Origin: Chlamydoabsidia padenii
Taxonomy: Eukaryota; Mucoromycota; Mucoromycetes; Mucorales; Cunninghamellaceae
DNA length: 64,000 nucleotides
Reading direction: 5' to 3'
Assembly: GCA_025330725.1 (NCBI GenBank)
Contig: JAIWND010000052.1
Span: 1-64,000 of the forward strand
Below are positions 35,999-46,254 of the stretch, piece after piece. A model generated the notes under the pieces. That model was not told the origin of the DNA. It made no database searches and worked only from the letters and a program-made list of their open reading frames with translations. Each line of letters starts with the position of its first letter. The stretch's first letter is position 1. The position numbers and the translations under genes are program-made.

Positions 35999-36517
35999 AT
36001 GTCCACTTATCCCATTGTTGACATTAAACCCGCAACTATTGACGATGTCCCTGTGATCCTCGACTTTATTCGCCAATTAGCCGTGTACGAAAAACTGACT
36101 CATCAAGTCATAGCCACCGAAGATCTCTTACGCCAGAATCTATTTGGTGCCTCCCCCAAAGCCGAAGTCATTATTGCCCGTTATCAAGCCACTGCTGATA
36201 GTGCGATCGTCGCTGCCGGATTTGCCCTCTTCTTTCACAACTTTAGCACTTTTCTTGGTCGCCCCGGATTATACTTGGAAGATCTGTTTGTGAACGAAGC
36301 TTACCGTGGATTTGGTATCGGCAAGAAATTATTGACTCAATTGGCGGCGATTGCTAAGGAACGTGATTGTGGTCGATTCGAATGGACCGTGCTCGATTGG
36401 AATACTCCCTCCCGAAAATTCTACGAAAGCTTGGGCGCTGAACCTCAATCCGAATGGGTCAATCATCGTGTAGAGGGCAAAGCTTTGGCTGATTTAGCTG
36501 ATTTAGCTACTTTATAA
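35999..36517 (+). CDS. GNAT N-acetyltransferase, spermidine/spermine (SAT1/SAT2)-like
   Basis: Single-exon gene of 172 residues, the usual size of SAT1/SAT2-type enzymes, which acetylate polyamines or thialysine using acetyl-CoA. The N-terminus has the family pattern of DVPVILDFIRQLAVYEKL. The central β4 strand and acetyl-CoA loop read LYLEDLFVNEAYRGFGIGKK, with the R-G-x-G-I-G pyrophosphate-binding loop. The C-terminus has WTVLDWNTPSRKFYESLGA, the motif containing the catalytic-region tyrosine. A pyrimidine-rich leader (35920-35995) precedes the ATG, and the sequence context is good. The actual amine substrate is uncertain. Confidence 0.88.
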   Translation: MSTYPIVDIKPATIDDVPVILDFIRQLAVYEKLTHQVIATEDLLRQNLFGASPKAEVIIARYQATADSAIVAAGFALFFHNFSTFLGRPGLYLEDLFVNEAYRGFGIGKKLLTQLAAIAKERDCGRFEWTVLDWNTPSRKFYESLGAEPQSEWVNHRVEGKALADLADLATL

Positions 36518-36626
36518 CTTTTGTATATATATTAGAATAGAATAGTGTCTTTATTGAAATAGTGTCTTTATTAGTATAGTTTGTTTGTTTTGATAATAAA
36601 AAACTTGTGCCTTTTTAAATATAAGA

Positions 36627-38575
36627 TTAATTTGTTGCCTTATCTTGTGGACCAAGATTAGTATCATTATCGTCTTCTACTATAATTTCTTCACCATTGA
36701 CCACTCGTACAGGGCCCTTGAACCATTTTCGACCCCAGATCACAAAGTAACCCGTGGAGAGGAACATGACAAATGCAAAAGGCACAATTGCATAATTCAT
36801 GCTATCTGGTGTGACAGGCCACTCGGTGGGGCAAATAAACAGGGCACACGTGAACAAGATCCAGGCACAAGAGATGGCTCCCACTAGTGTACTAAATCTA
36901 CCTAAATGCCAAGGGCCTAGTCCCCCCCCCAAAAAAAAGACCTTAGTAACCCTTACATCGCATTGTCTTTTCTTTTCCTACATTACCTGGTACAAAGGTT
37001 TTCCTTGATACGGTGATTCTTAACAAGATAGGTACAAAATAAGACAATTGAGATCCAATGGTATTGACTGACACAATGGCAGAATAAGCAGTACTATTAA
37101 CCATGTAAAGCACCCCGACAATCCCGGCCACCAATACATTGAACCATACCGCATACACAGGCGATTTGGTCTTTGGATGAAGTGAGTGTAAATAAGAAGA
37201 GAATGGCATGGCACCATCACGGGCAAAAGCATATACCATACGAGACGATCCCAATGTTAATGCGGACCCTGAAAAAAAGATACTGAGCATGACAAAGATC
37301 AAAAAGACCATGGTCCAAGCTGGACCCACACCGTCCAAGAACACTTGCGCCATTTGTGGTGAAATTGCGTCCTCTGAGGTGATTTGTTGGTCGAAATTCT
37401 GGACCATGAAACTCACCGCGATCAGAAACACGAGTCCTGACACAGCATTAGATATCACTGCGATCAAGATACCGTATGGTGACCCTTTTTGTGAATTCTT
37501 GGTTTCTTCACTCATATGTGCCGCACTATCGTATCCGGAAAGTGTATATTGGGATTGCAAAATGACAAGGAGAAAGGCGAATCCATTGTTGGTGAATCCC
37601 GAACCATTATAGAATTGAGTAAACTAAGAAGGAGTACGATCAGCACCGTTTTGAAAAGGGGAATGATTTGATTTTCCTTTTTTGTTACATACCACAAATT
37701 CACCTGTAGCAAGTGGACGAGTAACAGCCAAACCAGCAATGACAATAATCAGTATGCCTAACATATTAGCGAAAACTATTTTTTTTTTAAAAAAAAAAAG
37801 GGGGGGAGGGAGAAATTGAGTTTGTGAGTGAAAAAACAAACAAACAAGAATTTACGTACATGCGCCTTGATTCATCACACCAGTCCAACTGACAGCAACA
37901 GAATTAAGAATACCATGTACCAAAAGAATCCCCACAAACAAACCGTATTGCATATACACCGAAGTTTCCACAGAGGGTTGCCAAATGTTGATGATACTGG
38001 CTATGAATTGAGCCAGGCCAAGATCGATGGAGGTGATACCAAAACATAATCCGATCCAATTATACCAACCTGTTAACCAACAAGCCAATGGTACCCAATC
38101 AGAAGAAGCTAAACGTGAGACCCAAAAGTAAAGTCCCCCTGTGGTTGGGTAGGCTGAACAAATCTCGGCTAAAGAACAAGCTACTAATGTGGTCATGACC
38201 CCAGTGATCACCCAACCCCATATCACACCCATTGACCCCGCATCACTCATGGCATCACCCCATAACTTTTTCAAAGAGATAGAAAGATAGAAAGATAGTC
38301 AGAGAGGAAAGTTGTTTGTGTGTGTACGAGAAGAACTTACTGGAGTCAGACCAGATAGAACTGAACAACATGAAAAGGCAATAGCGAAATTGGAAAACCC
38401 AGATATGGATCGACTTAAATCCTATAATTTCCAAATTTAGAGTCGAATCAGGAGAGAGTTGAAATAAAAAATTACCTACCTGTTTATACCCTAACTTGTG
38501 AAGTAGGACTTCATCTGCATTCATAGGCAGTTGACCGGCCACTTCAATACGTTCTTCTTTCTCATTAGATGGCAT
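36627..38575 (-). CDS. APC-superfamily amino acid / GABA permease
   Basis: Plasma-membrane or organellar amine/amino acid transporter of the AA_permease_2 (amino acid-choline-GABA) type. Six exons join in frame: 38480-38575, 38341-38421, 37860-38265, 37693-37775, 36987-37623 and 36627-36916, for 530 residues with about 12 hydrophobic spans. Recognisable segments: a short cytosolic N-terminus ending LLHKLGYKQ, DLSRSISGFSNFAIAFS (TM1), CSAYPTTGGLYFWVSRLAS (TM3 region), YTLSGYDSAAHMSEETKNS (TM6 and the loop typical of this family), and SSRMVYAFARDGAMPFS. The C-terminal tail is acidic. The family includes yeast Uga4 and Bio5/Hnm1-type proteins; the substrate cannot be chosen from sequence. It converges on the GNAT gene, with only 109 bp between their stops. 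Confidence 0.9.
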
Positions 38576-39435
38576 GTATATTATAAAAACTCGATAGAGT
38601 GTACAAAGAAGAAGAAAAAAAAAAAAAAAAGAAAAAGAAATACTTTAATACCAAATGGTTTCTTATCACGCTCCCACCATTATGCTCTGTGTATGGGTGA
38701 CACGAAAGATATGACACTCGCTATTTTTTTCATTCAACCCTTTTTTGCAGCGATTATTTGTCATCTTTAACCTTATGATTGGATGGACATCTTGATAGCT
38801 TTTACCGTTTTTGGACCCTCTCAGGGACAAAATAGTCAGTTGATTAGGTTGTTTAAGCTTTTCTATTATCTTGAACCCTGTGCGGGTTCTGAATTGGTCG
38901 TTTTTCAAGCCCCGTACATACCATGTTAGGATGAAGACTGTTTTTTCTGCTCCCATCACCATAACTCGTTGATTAATGTCCAGGTTGATTTTTCAAAACG
39001 TAAAACCTCTATCAGCTGATAAAGTGTGTCTCAAAATAGGTATCCACCTGATCTTTTTTTGCTCCTCTTATGAGCCTTTGGCGATTTTTGAATGACACAA
39101 ATCTAGGTTTCATGCATGAACTTGGATTCTCACTCGTTCTACATATTGAGATCACTTTGTATTACTCACATCATTAAAAAGATAAATATGTAAATCGTTC
39201 TTGAGGCGCATAGACATTTAGACTATGAAGAGGGGTCATAAATTTGTCTTTTCCAAAACAACATGTACCGCATCTCCTTTTTATATATGTTTATATTTAT
39301 ACAGACCCAATGCATTCAGGGGGGTGAATCATCATTTGGCGTTGATCATGCTATTCTTCTTCAAATAAGAAAAGGAGACGGGTTTATCATCACCCCTTCT
39401 TTCTACTTTTACCTCTTCTTCTTTCATTAATATCC
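38576..39435. other. Intergenic between divergent permease and membrane-protein genes
   Basis: Promoters of both flanking genes. Contains an A-rich tract (38612-38640). Short ORFs show nothing recognisable. Confidence 0.55.
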
Positions 39436-40818
39436 ATGTTGAATTATCAAAAGGCGGTATGTAAATGAAAGTGTCGATTTTCTTTTTCTAATCGTTTTTC
39501 TTTCTCTAGACCCAACGTATCACACAATCTCGTATTACGATCAGTTATGTCACTACCGCCGTTCTTCAAGGTTTGATCATTATTTGTCTTGAAGCCAGTA
39601 TAGCTCATGAGAATATCGCCCAAGCTCATGCCATGCAACATAACTCTTCATTAACTCGAGCATTGGAGCGACTCACTCGAATCAAATATGAGAATATGGC
39701 CTTTATAGGATTTCAAATCTGGGCCATGTTCATGGTATTAGATGCCGTAAGTTGGTTTACACATATAAAACCCCCACCCCACCCCCCAAAAAAAGCAGCC
39801 ATACTCATTGTTGTTGTTTTTTATCTTTAGACCATTCAGCAAAATGCAGCAGAAGTCTGTGTGTTGGCAAACTTGTATGTCCTTTGTGCGATTTTCGGCG
39901 GACTTCAAATTATGGATTGTCAACGTTGGATCAATGTCTTGAAATACTCGACAGGAGATGGTGGGATATCTATCATACCACTGCATACCGCTTTTACTTT
40001 AGAGATCATATTAACAGTTTTGCTCGGGTTATTTTCCTTGACATTTGGTGTATTATCATACAAGATATCAAGAGAATTTGGGTGGATGATCTACAAGAAA
40101 ATCGGTGCTGATCAAGCTGTCAAACGTAAAACAGAGGGAGAAATTATCAACACCCTCAACTAACTCGATAACTTGTGACTATTATAGAAATGTATACAAT
40201 CTTTCAATACTTTGTACTTTGCCTCAAGATTGATGTATTTGTGGAATTCTTGGTATCTTGTTTCTATTTGATTCAATTTGTGATCAATTCAGGACAAATG
40301 GATTGGCATTCTTGGGTGTTTTTGTTTGTTACCGTCTTGATGCTCCCTATGCTTTACTTTGCAAGACTGGCAGTAAGTGCACTAAGACAATGACATCGAG
40401 TCTACCTAGTTTTATTAATTAATAAGGATGATGATCTGTGGTTATGTAGGTATCTCGGGAAAGTGTGGTTCAAATAATCGTTTTCATTGTCTTTCAATTC
40501 GTGGTCCTATTTGAATTTGTATTGGTATTGATACAAACTTTATCAGATGGATGGTATATCTGGATTTGTTTTGGTAAAAGTGATTGGAGTAGGTTGATTG
40601 ATCTGTGTCTAAATCTTTTTTTATTTATTTTTATAGTGACCCTTGGTATTTTATTTGCTTTGGTTACATGTATTCTTGCAGCCACCTGTATGCATAACTT
40701 TTGCCGAGGATTATATCCTTATGTACAGCGAGGAGGGAATGATAAAAACACTAATCAAGATCAGTTACATTTGAATAAGAAAGATTCAATCATTTCATGG
40801 CATATTGATGAAGAATAA
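39436..40818 (+). CDS. Multispanning membrane protein, probably UPF0658 Golgi type
   Basis: Six exons join in frame: 39436-39456 (21 nt), 39510-39746, 39831-40125, 40188-40372, 40450-40573 and 40637-40818, for 347 residues. About seven or eight hydrophobic spans, beginning SYVTTAVLQGLIIICLEASI near residue 20, with conserved-looking loops (QQNAAEVCVLANL; GLQIMDCQRWI) and an amphipathic FGWMIYKKIGADQAVK between the two halves. The tail is hydrophilic and charged. The pattern matches the UPF0658 proteins annotated in fungi, named from the fission yeast Golgi protein SPAC1952.10c, whose function is unknown. The family call is from memory of the pattern; the gene itself and its splicing are well supported. 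Confidence 0.75.
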
Positions 40819-41020
40819 CCATTCCTTCTTCTTTATCTATTGTATTGTACTTTATATCCCGCTCATCACGCACCCCCTTTTAATGTACTATCAATTTATC
40901 AATTAATTAATTAATCAATCAATAAACTATATACATATATATATATATAAACCATTTCTTTATATTTTTTTTTAATCAAATCAAATAACAAACATCATAT
41001 TATAAAAAGTATGATTTGAA

Positions 41021-41360
41021 CTAATCCCTATTACGATAACTATCACTATGTCCATCCCTTGGTTTGTTTCTACTGTAATATCGGTCGTCATCTCTTGGTG
41101 GTGGTGGCGGCGGTGATGATGATCGTCGTCGTCGTAGAGGAGGTGATCTTGATCTTGATCTGGATGATCGATAATGTCGGTGTCTTTCTTGATATGGTGA
41201 TGGACTTGTTCGTTTATGGTGATAATGTTGGCGACGATGATAAGAAGGAGGACTTGATTGACGGTATCGAGAAGAAGGCGAAGAGTAAGAATCATCCTAT
41301 TACAAATTAGAATATAGTTGATGTGTGTGTGTGTGTGTATGTGTGTATGTGTGTGTGTGT

Positions 41361-41407
<47 letters not shown>

Positions 41408-42230
41408 AAACTTACAAATCGAGATCGACGATCACGTCTTGAGTAACTGCCTTCATCTTCACGTTTTCGTCGGATTGTACTCATCGTGGCTTCTTCCTCT
41501 GCACGTCGTCGTTCATCTTGTTCCTACATATCATAACGAAATATTGTTGTTAGTTCATATATATATATATATATATATATATTGTTTCTTTCTTTCCTTT
41601 TACCTTTTTCAATCGCAATTCTTCCTTCTTTTGATCAATGAATTCTTTAGGAATCCCACCCATCGAGTTTTGAGCACTAAGCAATAGTTTCCATAAATCC
41701 AACATAAAAACTGAAGTGTTCTTTTCCAAAAACCCTGTTAGATTGATTTGCATACGTTTTGGATCCAAGTTCTATTTGGATGAATAGTCAGTCATTCCTA
41801 TTTCAAAACATTAACTACACTTTTGTTTTGTTTTTACCTCTTCTTCTAATAAACCAAAGGCAAAATCAATCACCAGTTCATCTTCAAAACCCAACAGTTG
41901 GGTGACCCTATTGGCAATCCAGGGTTTAATGACATCCAAGTTAACTTTTTTGATTTGCACCTTTTGATCGAATTCACGAGGAAAGTTCATGGACTTGAGA
42001 AGTTTCTTTTCCTTGTTGCTAAACCGACTGTCTTGATCCGCACTGGTGCCCTTTTACATATATATAGTTACAGTTACGTATACATTAATATGAGATGGGA
42101 GAAGAGAGTTTATATGTGAGTTGTATATATAAAGCTGAGGAATGACGTTTGTATTTAGTCCTTGTTAAAGCAAGTTTTCCTTTTTCTTTTCTTCTTTTCA
42201 TCTTACCTTGAAGTATCCAGCATCACCCAT
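41021..42230 (-). CDS. SRRM1: SRRM1-like splicing coactivator (PWI domain plus RS tail)
   Basis: Nuclear pre-mRNA splicing and 3'-end processing cofactor. Five exons join in frame: 42207-42230 (24 nt), 41838-42050, 41604-41771, 41416-41523 and 41021-41296, for 262 residues. Residues 1-110 form the N-terminal segment and PWI domain (MNFPREFDQKVQIKKVNLDV, then KPWIANRVTQLLGFEDELVI), a nucleic-acid-binding helical bundle. A charged helix (IDQKKEELRLKKEQDERRRA) follows, then an Arg/Ser/Pro-rich tail with SRSRSRSPPLRRRR. Much shorter than human SRRM1, as is common in fungi. Intron 41297-41415 contains the (GT)n microsatellite. All splice sites are canonical. Confidence 0.9.
41322..41405. repeat. 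(TG)n microsatellite in an SRRM1-like intron
   Basis: About 84 nt of TG repeat with a few TA interruptions, filling most of intron 41297-41415. On the coding strand it is (CA)n. Confidence 0.9.
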
Positions 42231-42372
42231 TTTGTTTTTGTTTTGGAGAGAAGAGACTTTTTTTAGGAAATCGGGCGGTCAGATTCGTGCTTTTATTTAC
42301 TCCTGGTGCTTTAACTACCGCTTATCAAGTTTTTATTCGCTGCACACTTTCCCCAAATGAACCGTCCTACAC

Positions 42373-42376
<4 letters not shown>

Positions 42377-42407
<31 letters not shown>
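42377..42407. repeat. 31-base poly-A tract upstream of the SRRM1-like gene
   Basis: A run of 31 A, followed at 42423 by a second run of about 16 A. The surrounding 42240-43020 region has no recognised gene. Confidence 0.9.
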
Positions 42408-42409
<2 letters not shown>

Positions 42410-43020
42410 TACTGAAGTCGCTAAAAAAAAAAAAAAAAGGAACACAAGACACCTGGCCGACGTTATTAATTAAAAAAAAAGTAGTTGTTGCAGTAATACT
42501 GGATTACAAGTTGATAAGGCAAATGGTAGACTTTATTATAAAGAGGTTTATTGCTATAGTAATGATAGATATAAAATAAACTAGTAAGATAGCACTACCA
42601 GTTAAGATAATGATAAAGGATCGCTATAGTAAAAATGGATATAAACTAAACTAGTATGATAGCACTACATGTTGAGGTAAGGATAAAAGATAAACTATAA
42701 CACAGACATGGGTTGTTAATATTATGATATTTGTAGAGGGTAATTGAGATTGGAGTGGGAAACGTTTAATCCTGGCCGTGACTAGAATTTTGACGGAGGG
42801 AGACTGATTTTCCAAGGGGATCGCCGAGCTTAAAAAACTTAATGACAATTTAACTTATCCAACATGTACCCCAATTGTTGCTAACTGCCTATTGGAATAC
42901 GACAAAACCAAGGTTTTGAAGTCAAGTGCCAAACTGTAAGACTTTGCCAACTCCTAGATTAGGTTGTTACAAGCTCACATTTCATTTTTTAGAATTGAAA
43001 AACTACCAAATCAAGCGTTA

Positions 43021-43666
43021 ATGGATGCAATCAAAGAATCAGAACACTGCCAGCGGTTTATTGATCCTATATTGTCTGTTTTATTTGATGATCCCGAACA
43101 CGGTGTGCTTTTTCCATGGTAAGCAAGCGATAGTGGAATGTGTGTTGGCGATGGGATCAGAAAAAAAAATGGTTATTATTATTATTTATTTATTTAGAAC
43201 TTCAATACTAAACGACGAATGCAAACATGATTTCTCAATCTCAACAGCAAGGCCTGATTTTATCAATACCAACATGGATGGTCTGTTTTTTGGAAGTTCC
43301 CTTGGTTTTGCGGAAATGAAACCTGCAACTAACACTTCCAAGTACCTTATGTCCAAGGATCTCATTCGATTAGGCGTTTTATCGAAGAACTCACTCGATC
43401 AACATGATCTGCAAGGCTGTTTGACGATTCAAGCTGTTGGGTTCCAAATGACCGTATTCCTCATCACTCTACATGCTGATGGGTTTTACTTGATGTTTGA
43501 AATTGGCACTTAAACAATTCCAGCATGTATTCAAGACCTTCCACAATTCCTGACCAACAGTGATGATATTGTCTCGGTTCTCAACTGCTTCCAATCTTGC
43601 TGCTCCCCTTCGCTATTGTCTCGGTCATCACTCAAACGGAAAAGCCTCGACGATGAAAACTTCTGA
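43021..43666 (+). pseudogene. PD-(D/E)XK-like nuclease family relic (Mucoromycota repeat-associated type)
   Basis: A plus-strand protein-like stretch broken by stops. It begins MDAIKESEHCQRFIDPILSV and LFDDPEHGVLFPW, then after a stop and frame change reads FSISTARPDFINTN and FGSSLGFAEMKP. The RPD followed by E-x-K has the spacing of a PD-(D/E)XK active site. Next come KDLIRLGVLSKNSLD, then FEIGT, a TAA, and in the same frame TIPACIQDLPQFL and DIVSVLNCF. This order resembles a lineage-expanded protein family of these fungi whose function is unknown. The internal stops make it non-functional. Similarity is by motif memory only, so the nuclease label is tentative. Confidence 0.5.
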
Positions 43667-44449
43667 CATCAAGCGACGCTGTTACACTAACCATTGACAA
43701 TTGGTCACATCTGTCTCTTTATTGAAATGATTTACCCACCTTGCTTATATTATTCCTTGCACGCATACACACATATACATTCATCTTATACCTGTGTTAA
43801 ATACTTTATTTTACATTATATATACATTCTTTTCGCCAACTTCAGGAAAAAAAAAGCTGACTGAAAAATACGATCAGCCAATTACACTGAGACTATCTTG
43901 GCCAAAATAAAAAATCCAGTAAACCCTATTTTATTGGCCAATTTTTTTTATGCAATTAGACCGGTTTAGTTTCTCTCATCTTCTTATTGTTTGAACGGCA
44001 AAAGCAGAAAAGCGGTATGAATTAGGAGTCTAATATCTCTGAAAGATTGAAGATGAACATTCCTGGTTGTCCTGGTGAGTGAAATTCAGTAATCGATGAT
44101 CTTTTGATTGGAGATGAAAGATCCTCACTATGGTCTTTTCTGTGTTTCTGGGATTCTATGTAATTTGTACACTACTTTGTAGTTGAACGTCCAAATACCA
44201 TCCATTGTTTTGTTCCTTTGGGATTGTGATATGCTGTTGTGTTCCCAGTGTTTTACCTTCCTTCTATATTATGAATTCAGGCAAGTAAATCATTTATGTC
44301 AAACAAACTTGAATGTTGCTTGGTTTCCTAATTTTTTATATTATATAACAAGGCACGATTTGAAAGATCAAAAATCATTTTTATAGTTTTTTTTTTTTAA
44401 TTTAAACAATCATCAAATATTGCTATAGAGTATTTACAAAAATCTTGAA

Positions 44450-44760
44450 GGTCGTTCAGAAGTGTACTATTGCATGTATCACGTATTCTTATCTTCCAAC
44501 ACTTCTTCTCGTTTCATTGTACTTTGCAAACAGACCAGAATTGTTCAATGGGGTCAAGTTCTGGAGAAAAAGGCGGAAGTTACACGCAGATATAGCCACG
44601 TCTCTTTATCTCTTTTTCAATATCACCATTCTTGTGGATAGGCACATTGTCCATCACAATATAATATCCAAAACATCCATCGTATCACATATAAAGTTGA
44701 TATCCGTGCTTTGCAAATGAACCTCCTTTTACTTGGGACTTCGTGTCTATTACTTTACTC
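44450..44760 (-). pseudogene. Tc1/mariner (IS630-like) transposase fragment
   Basis: Minus-strand remnant of the DDE domain. FICDTMDVLD is followed, after a frame change, by YYIVMDNVPIHKN (second catalytic Asp) and then LPPFSPELDPIEQFW (third acidic residue Glu), with 34 residues between the D and the E. A TAA interrupts YICV just before LPPF. The N-terminal DNA-binding part and first Asp are not visible. It ends near an A-run at 44792-44818. A source of this type could have mobilised the CAGT-ended elements in the window, but this copy is dead. Confidence 0.75.
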
Positions 44761-44854
44761 ATTATTGGGTTTTGCGAAACTGGGGTTTTACCAAAAAAAA
44801 AAAAAAAAAAAAAAAAAAGTACAGTGTTTCCACAATTGCCTGTCGCATTTACCA

Positions 44855-45210
44855 CCAATACTAAGGTCCTTGCCAAGCTCCGAGGTGCCGTCAATATCAC
44901 CAAGAAGATGCTTTCCAGTGCGAGTTCTTCTCCTTGCTTTGTCGAGTCTTTGGCCGACGGTCTGTCGAATGCTTCCGGTGCCTTTGTGCCTTTGACCTCC
45001 AAGGTTGCTGCTTTTACCTGTCGCCGATCAATCTTCCATGTATGTGGCTCTTCATGAAGGTGATCATCTGATAGAAAAGAAGGAAATCCCGTCGAATCTT
45101 TCCCTGTTGAAGAAGGTGAAGAACCTTATGAAGAAGAACCTGAAATCATTTTGTAAAATGACTTTGGTTTTACGTGATGGTGCTAATGTTGTCAAGACTG
45201 AAGGAAGAAT
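44855..45210 (+). pseudogene. Deleted duplicate of SSZ1 (exon 4 only)
   Basis: Matches two separate parts of SSZ1 exon 4. About 44855-44970 corresponds to 56740-56858 (LAKLRGAV...TKKMLSSAS...FVESLADGL). It then jumps without a break to the equivalent of 57210-57420 (NASGAFVPL...HEGDH.IEKKEIP). A second jump after CCTGAAATCATT reaches the copy of the final LVLRNAANVVK segment. Frameshifts are present. The first junction lies in the shared word GGTCTG/GGTCTT, suggesting deletion between short direct repeats. No SSZ1 introns or upstream exons are present. The parent lies 11 kb downstream on the same strand. Confidence 0.85.
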
Positions 45211-45384
45211 GCAACGCGCAGGATCCACCCCCCCCCCAAAAAAAGTAGCTTCTCACTCGAGTGAAGGGTGGAGCGAAGGATCGCCCCCCTTCCTTTCATC
45301 ACTGTGCATACAACGATCAGACAAAAAAAACCAACAACAATCAGGCAATTTATTGAAGGGAGCTAATCATTTACGGTAAATATA

Positions 45385-45443
45385 CTATTTGCTTGAAGTT
45401 CTAAGCTGAAAACGAACAAAGTAAAAGGTTTAGTTAGTGGACA

Positions 45444-45481
<38 letters not shown>

Positions 45482-45829
45482 TTCATTACCTGCAAACCAT
45501 GCATGTTCTTGATTTCTTCTTTTAGTAGATCATTGATCAATCGATGTTGTTTGACAATGCTTTTACCTTCAAAAGAAGCCGAGGCAATATCGATTGCATA
45601 CATGGATCCACAGCCACCTAAAAAAAAAGAAGAGGAAAGTTTTTAATAAATGAACGACTTTGCCTTTATCACCTAAACTTTTACCTGATACATCTGACAC
45701 CCGGAGACGAATGGGTTCAAAAGCTTGATGTAATTTGTTATAAATATGTGACTCGCCAGCTGACAAGCCTTCGGTTGTAGATGTTGTATATAGTCGATTC
45801 AAATGTCGAAGAATAGATTTGAATCTCAT
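45385..45829 (-). CDS. BOL3: BolA-like protein 3 (mitochondrial Fe-S cluster transfer factor)
   Basis: Three exons join in frame: 45685-45829, 45490-45617 and 45385-45405 (21 nt), for 97 residues. The N-terminus MRFKSILRHLNRLYTTST is basic and Ser/Thr-rich, as expected for a mitochondrial presequence. The BolA fold follows: GESHIYNKLHQAF, then SDVSGGCGSMYAIDIASASF with the GGCG cysteine seen in BOLA3-type proteins, then the signature helix KQHRLINDLLKEEIKNMHGL. BolA3 works with Nfu1/Grx5 in delivering [4Fe-4S] clusters to lipoate synthase and respiratory enzymes. The intron between exons 2 and 3 contains a (CT)n tract (about 45449-45478). An upstream in-frame GTG region was not used; the ATG at 45829 gives the best presequence. 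Confidence 0.92.
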
Positions 45830-46014
45830 GATGATATGATACAGGTATCTTTTGAAGTGAGGACAAAAAGCCAGAAAGGAATGTTCTTTTGCATCAGCCA
45901 CAGTCATTTACTACCTGATGAGCAAGATGCGGCGATAGAAAGTTGATTTAGGCAAAAAAATGGTGCCACATACAAACAATTTGACATTCTGCTCGGATCT
46001 GCCTAGACTTTCAT

Positions 46015-46062
46015 TTCTGCACACACACACACACACTCTCTCTCTCTCTCTCTCTCTAACCT
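46015..46062. repeat. (CA)n(CT)n microsatellite between BOL3 and the Ca2+-ATPase
   Basis: Compound dinucleotide repeat: about eight CA units followed by about eleven CT units. Confidence 0.85.
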
Positions 46063-46254
46063 TTCTGGGCTTCTTCTTGCGTGTAGTAATACCTTTTGTT
46101 GGAAAGGAAAGAAAATAAGGTACTTTATTACTAGTTTATTAAATAAAAATACAGCAAAAAACTAATGTGGAATGGGTAAGAGGAGACCCAAAAAATCTGT
46201 ACAGTATGTAATGTAGATATATTTACTGGATGCCAATCTTTTCAGTTTTTTGTT

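Noticed and set aside
40981..41484. 167-codon ORF with Thr-His repeats
   Set aside because: The repeats are the (CA)n intron of the SRRM1-like gene read through; the spliced frame with the RS tail is the real one.
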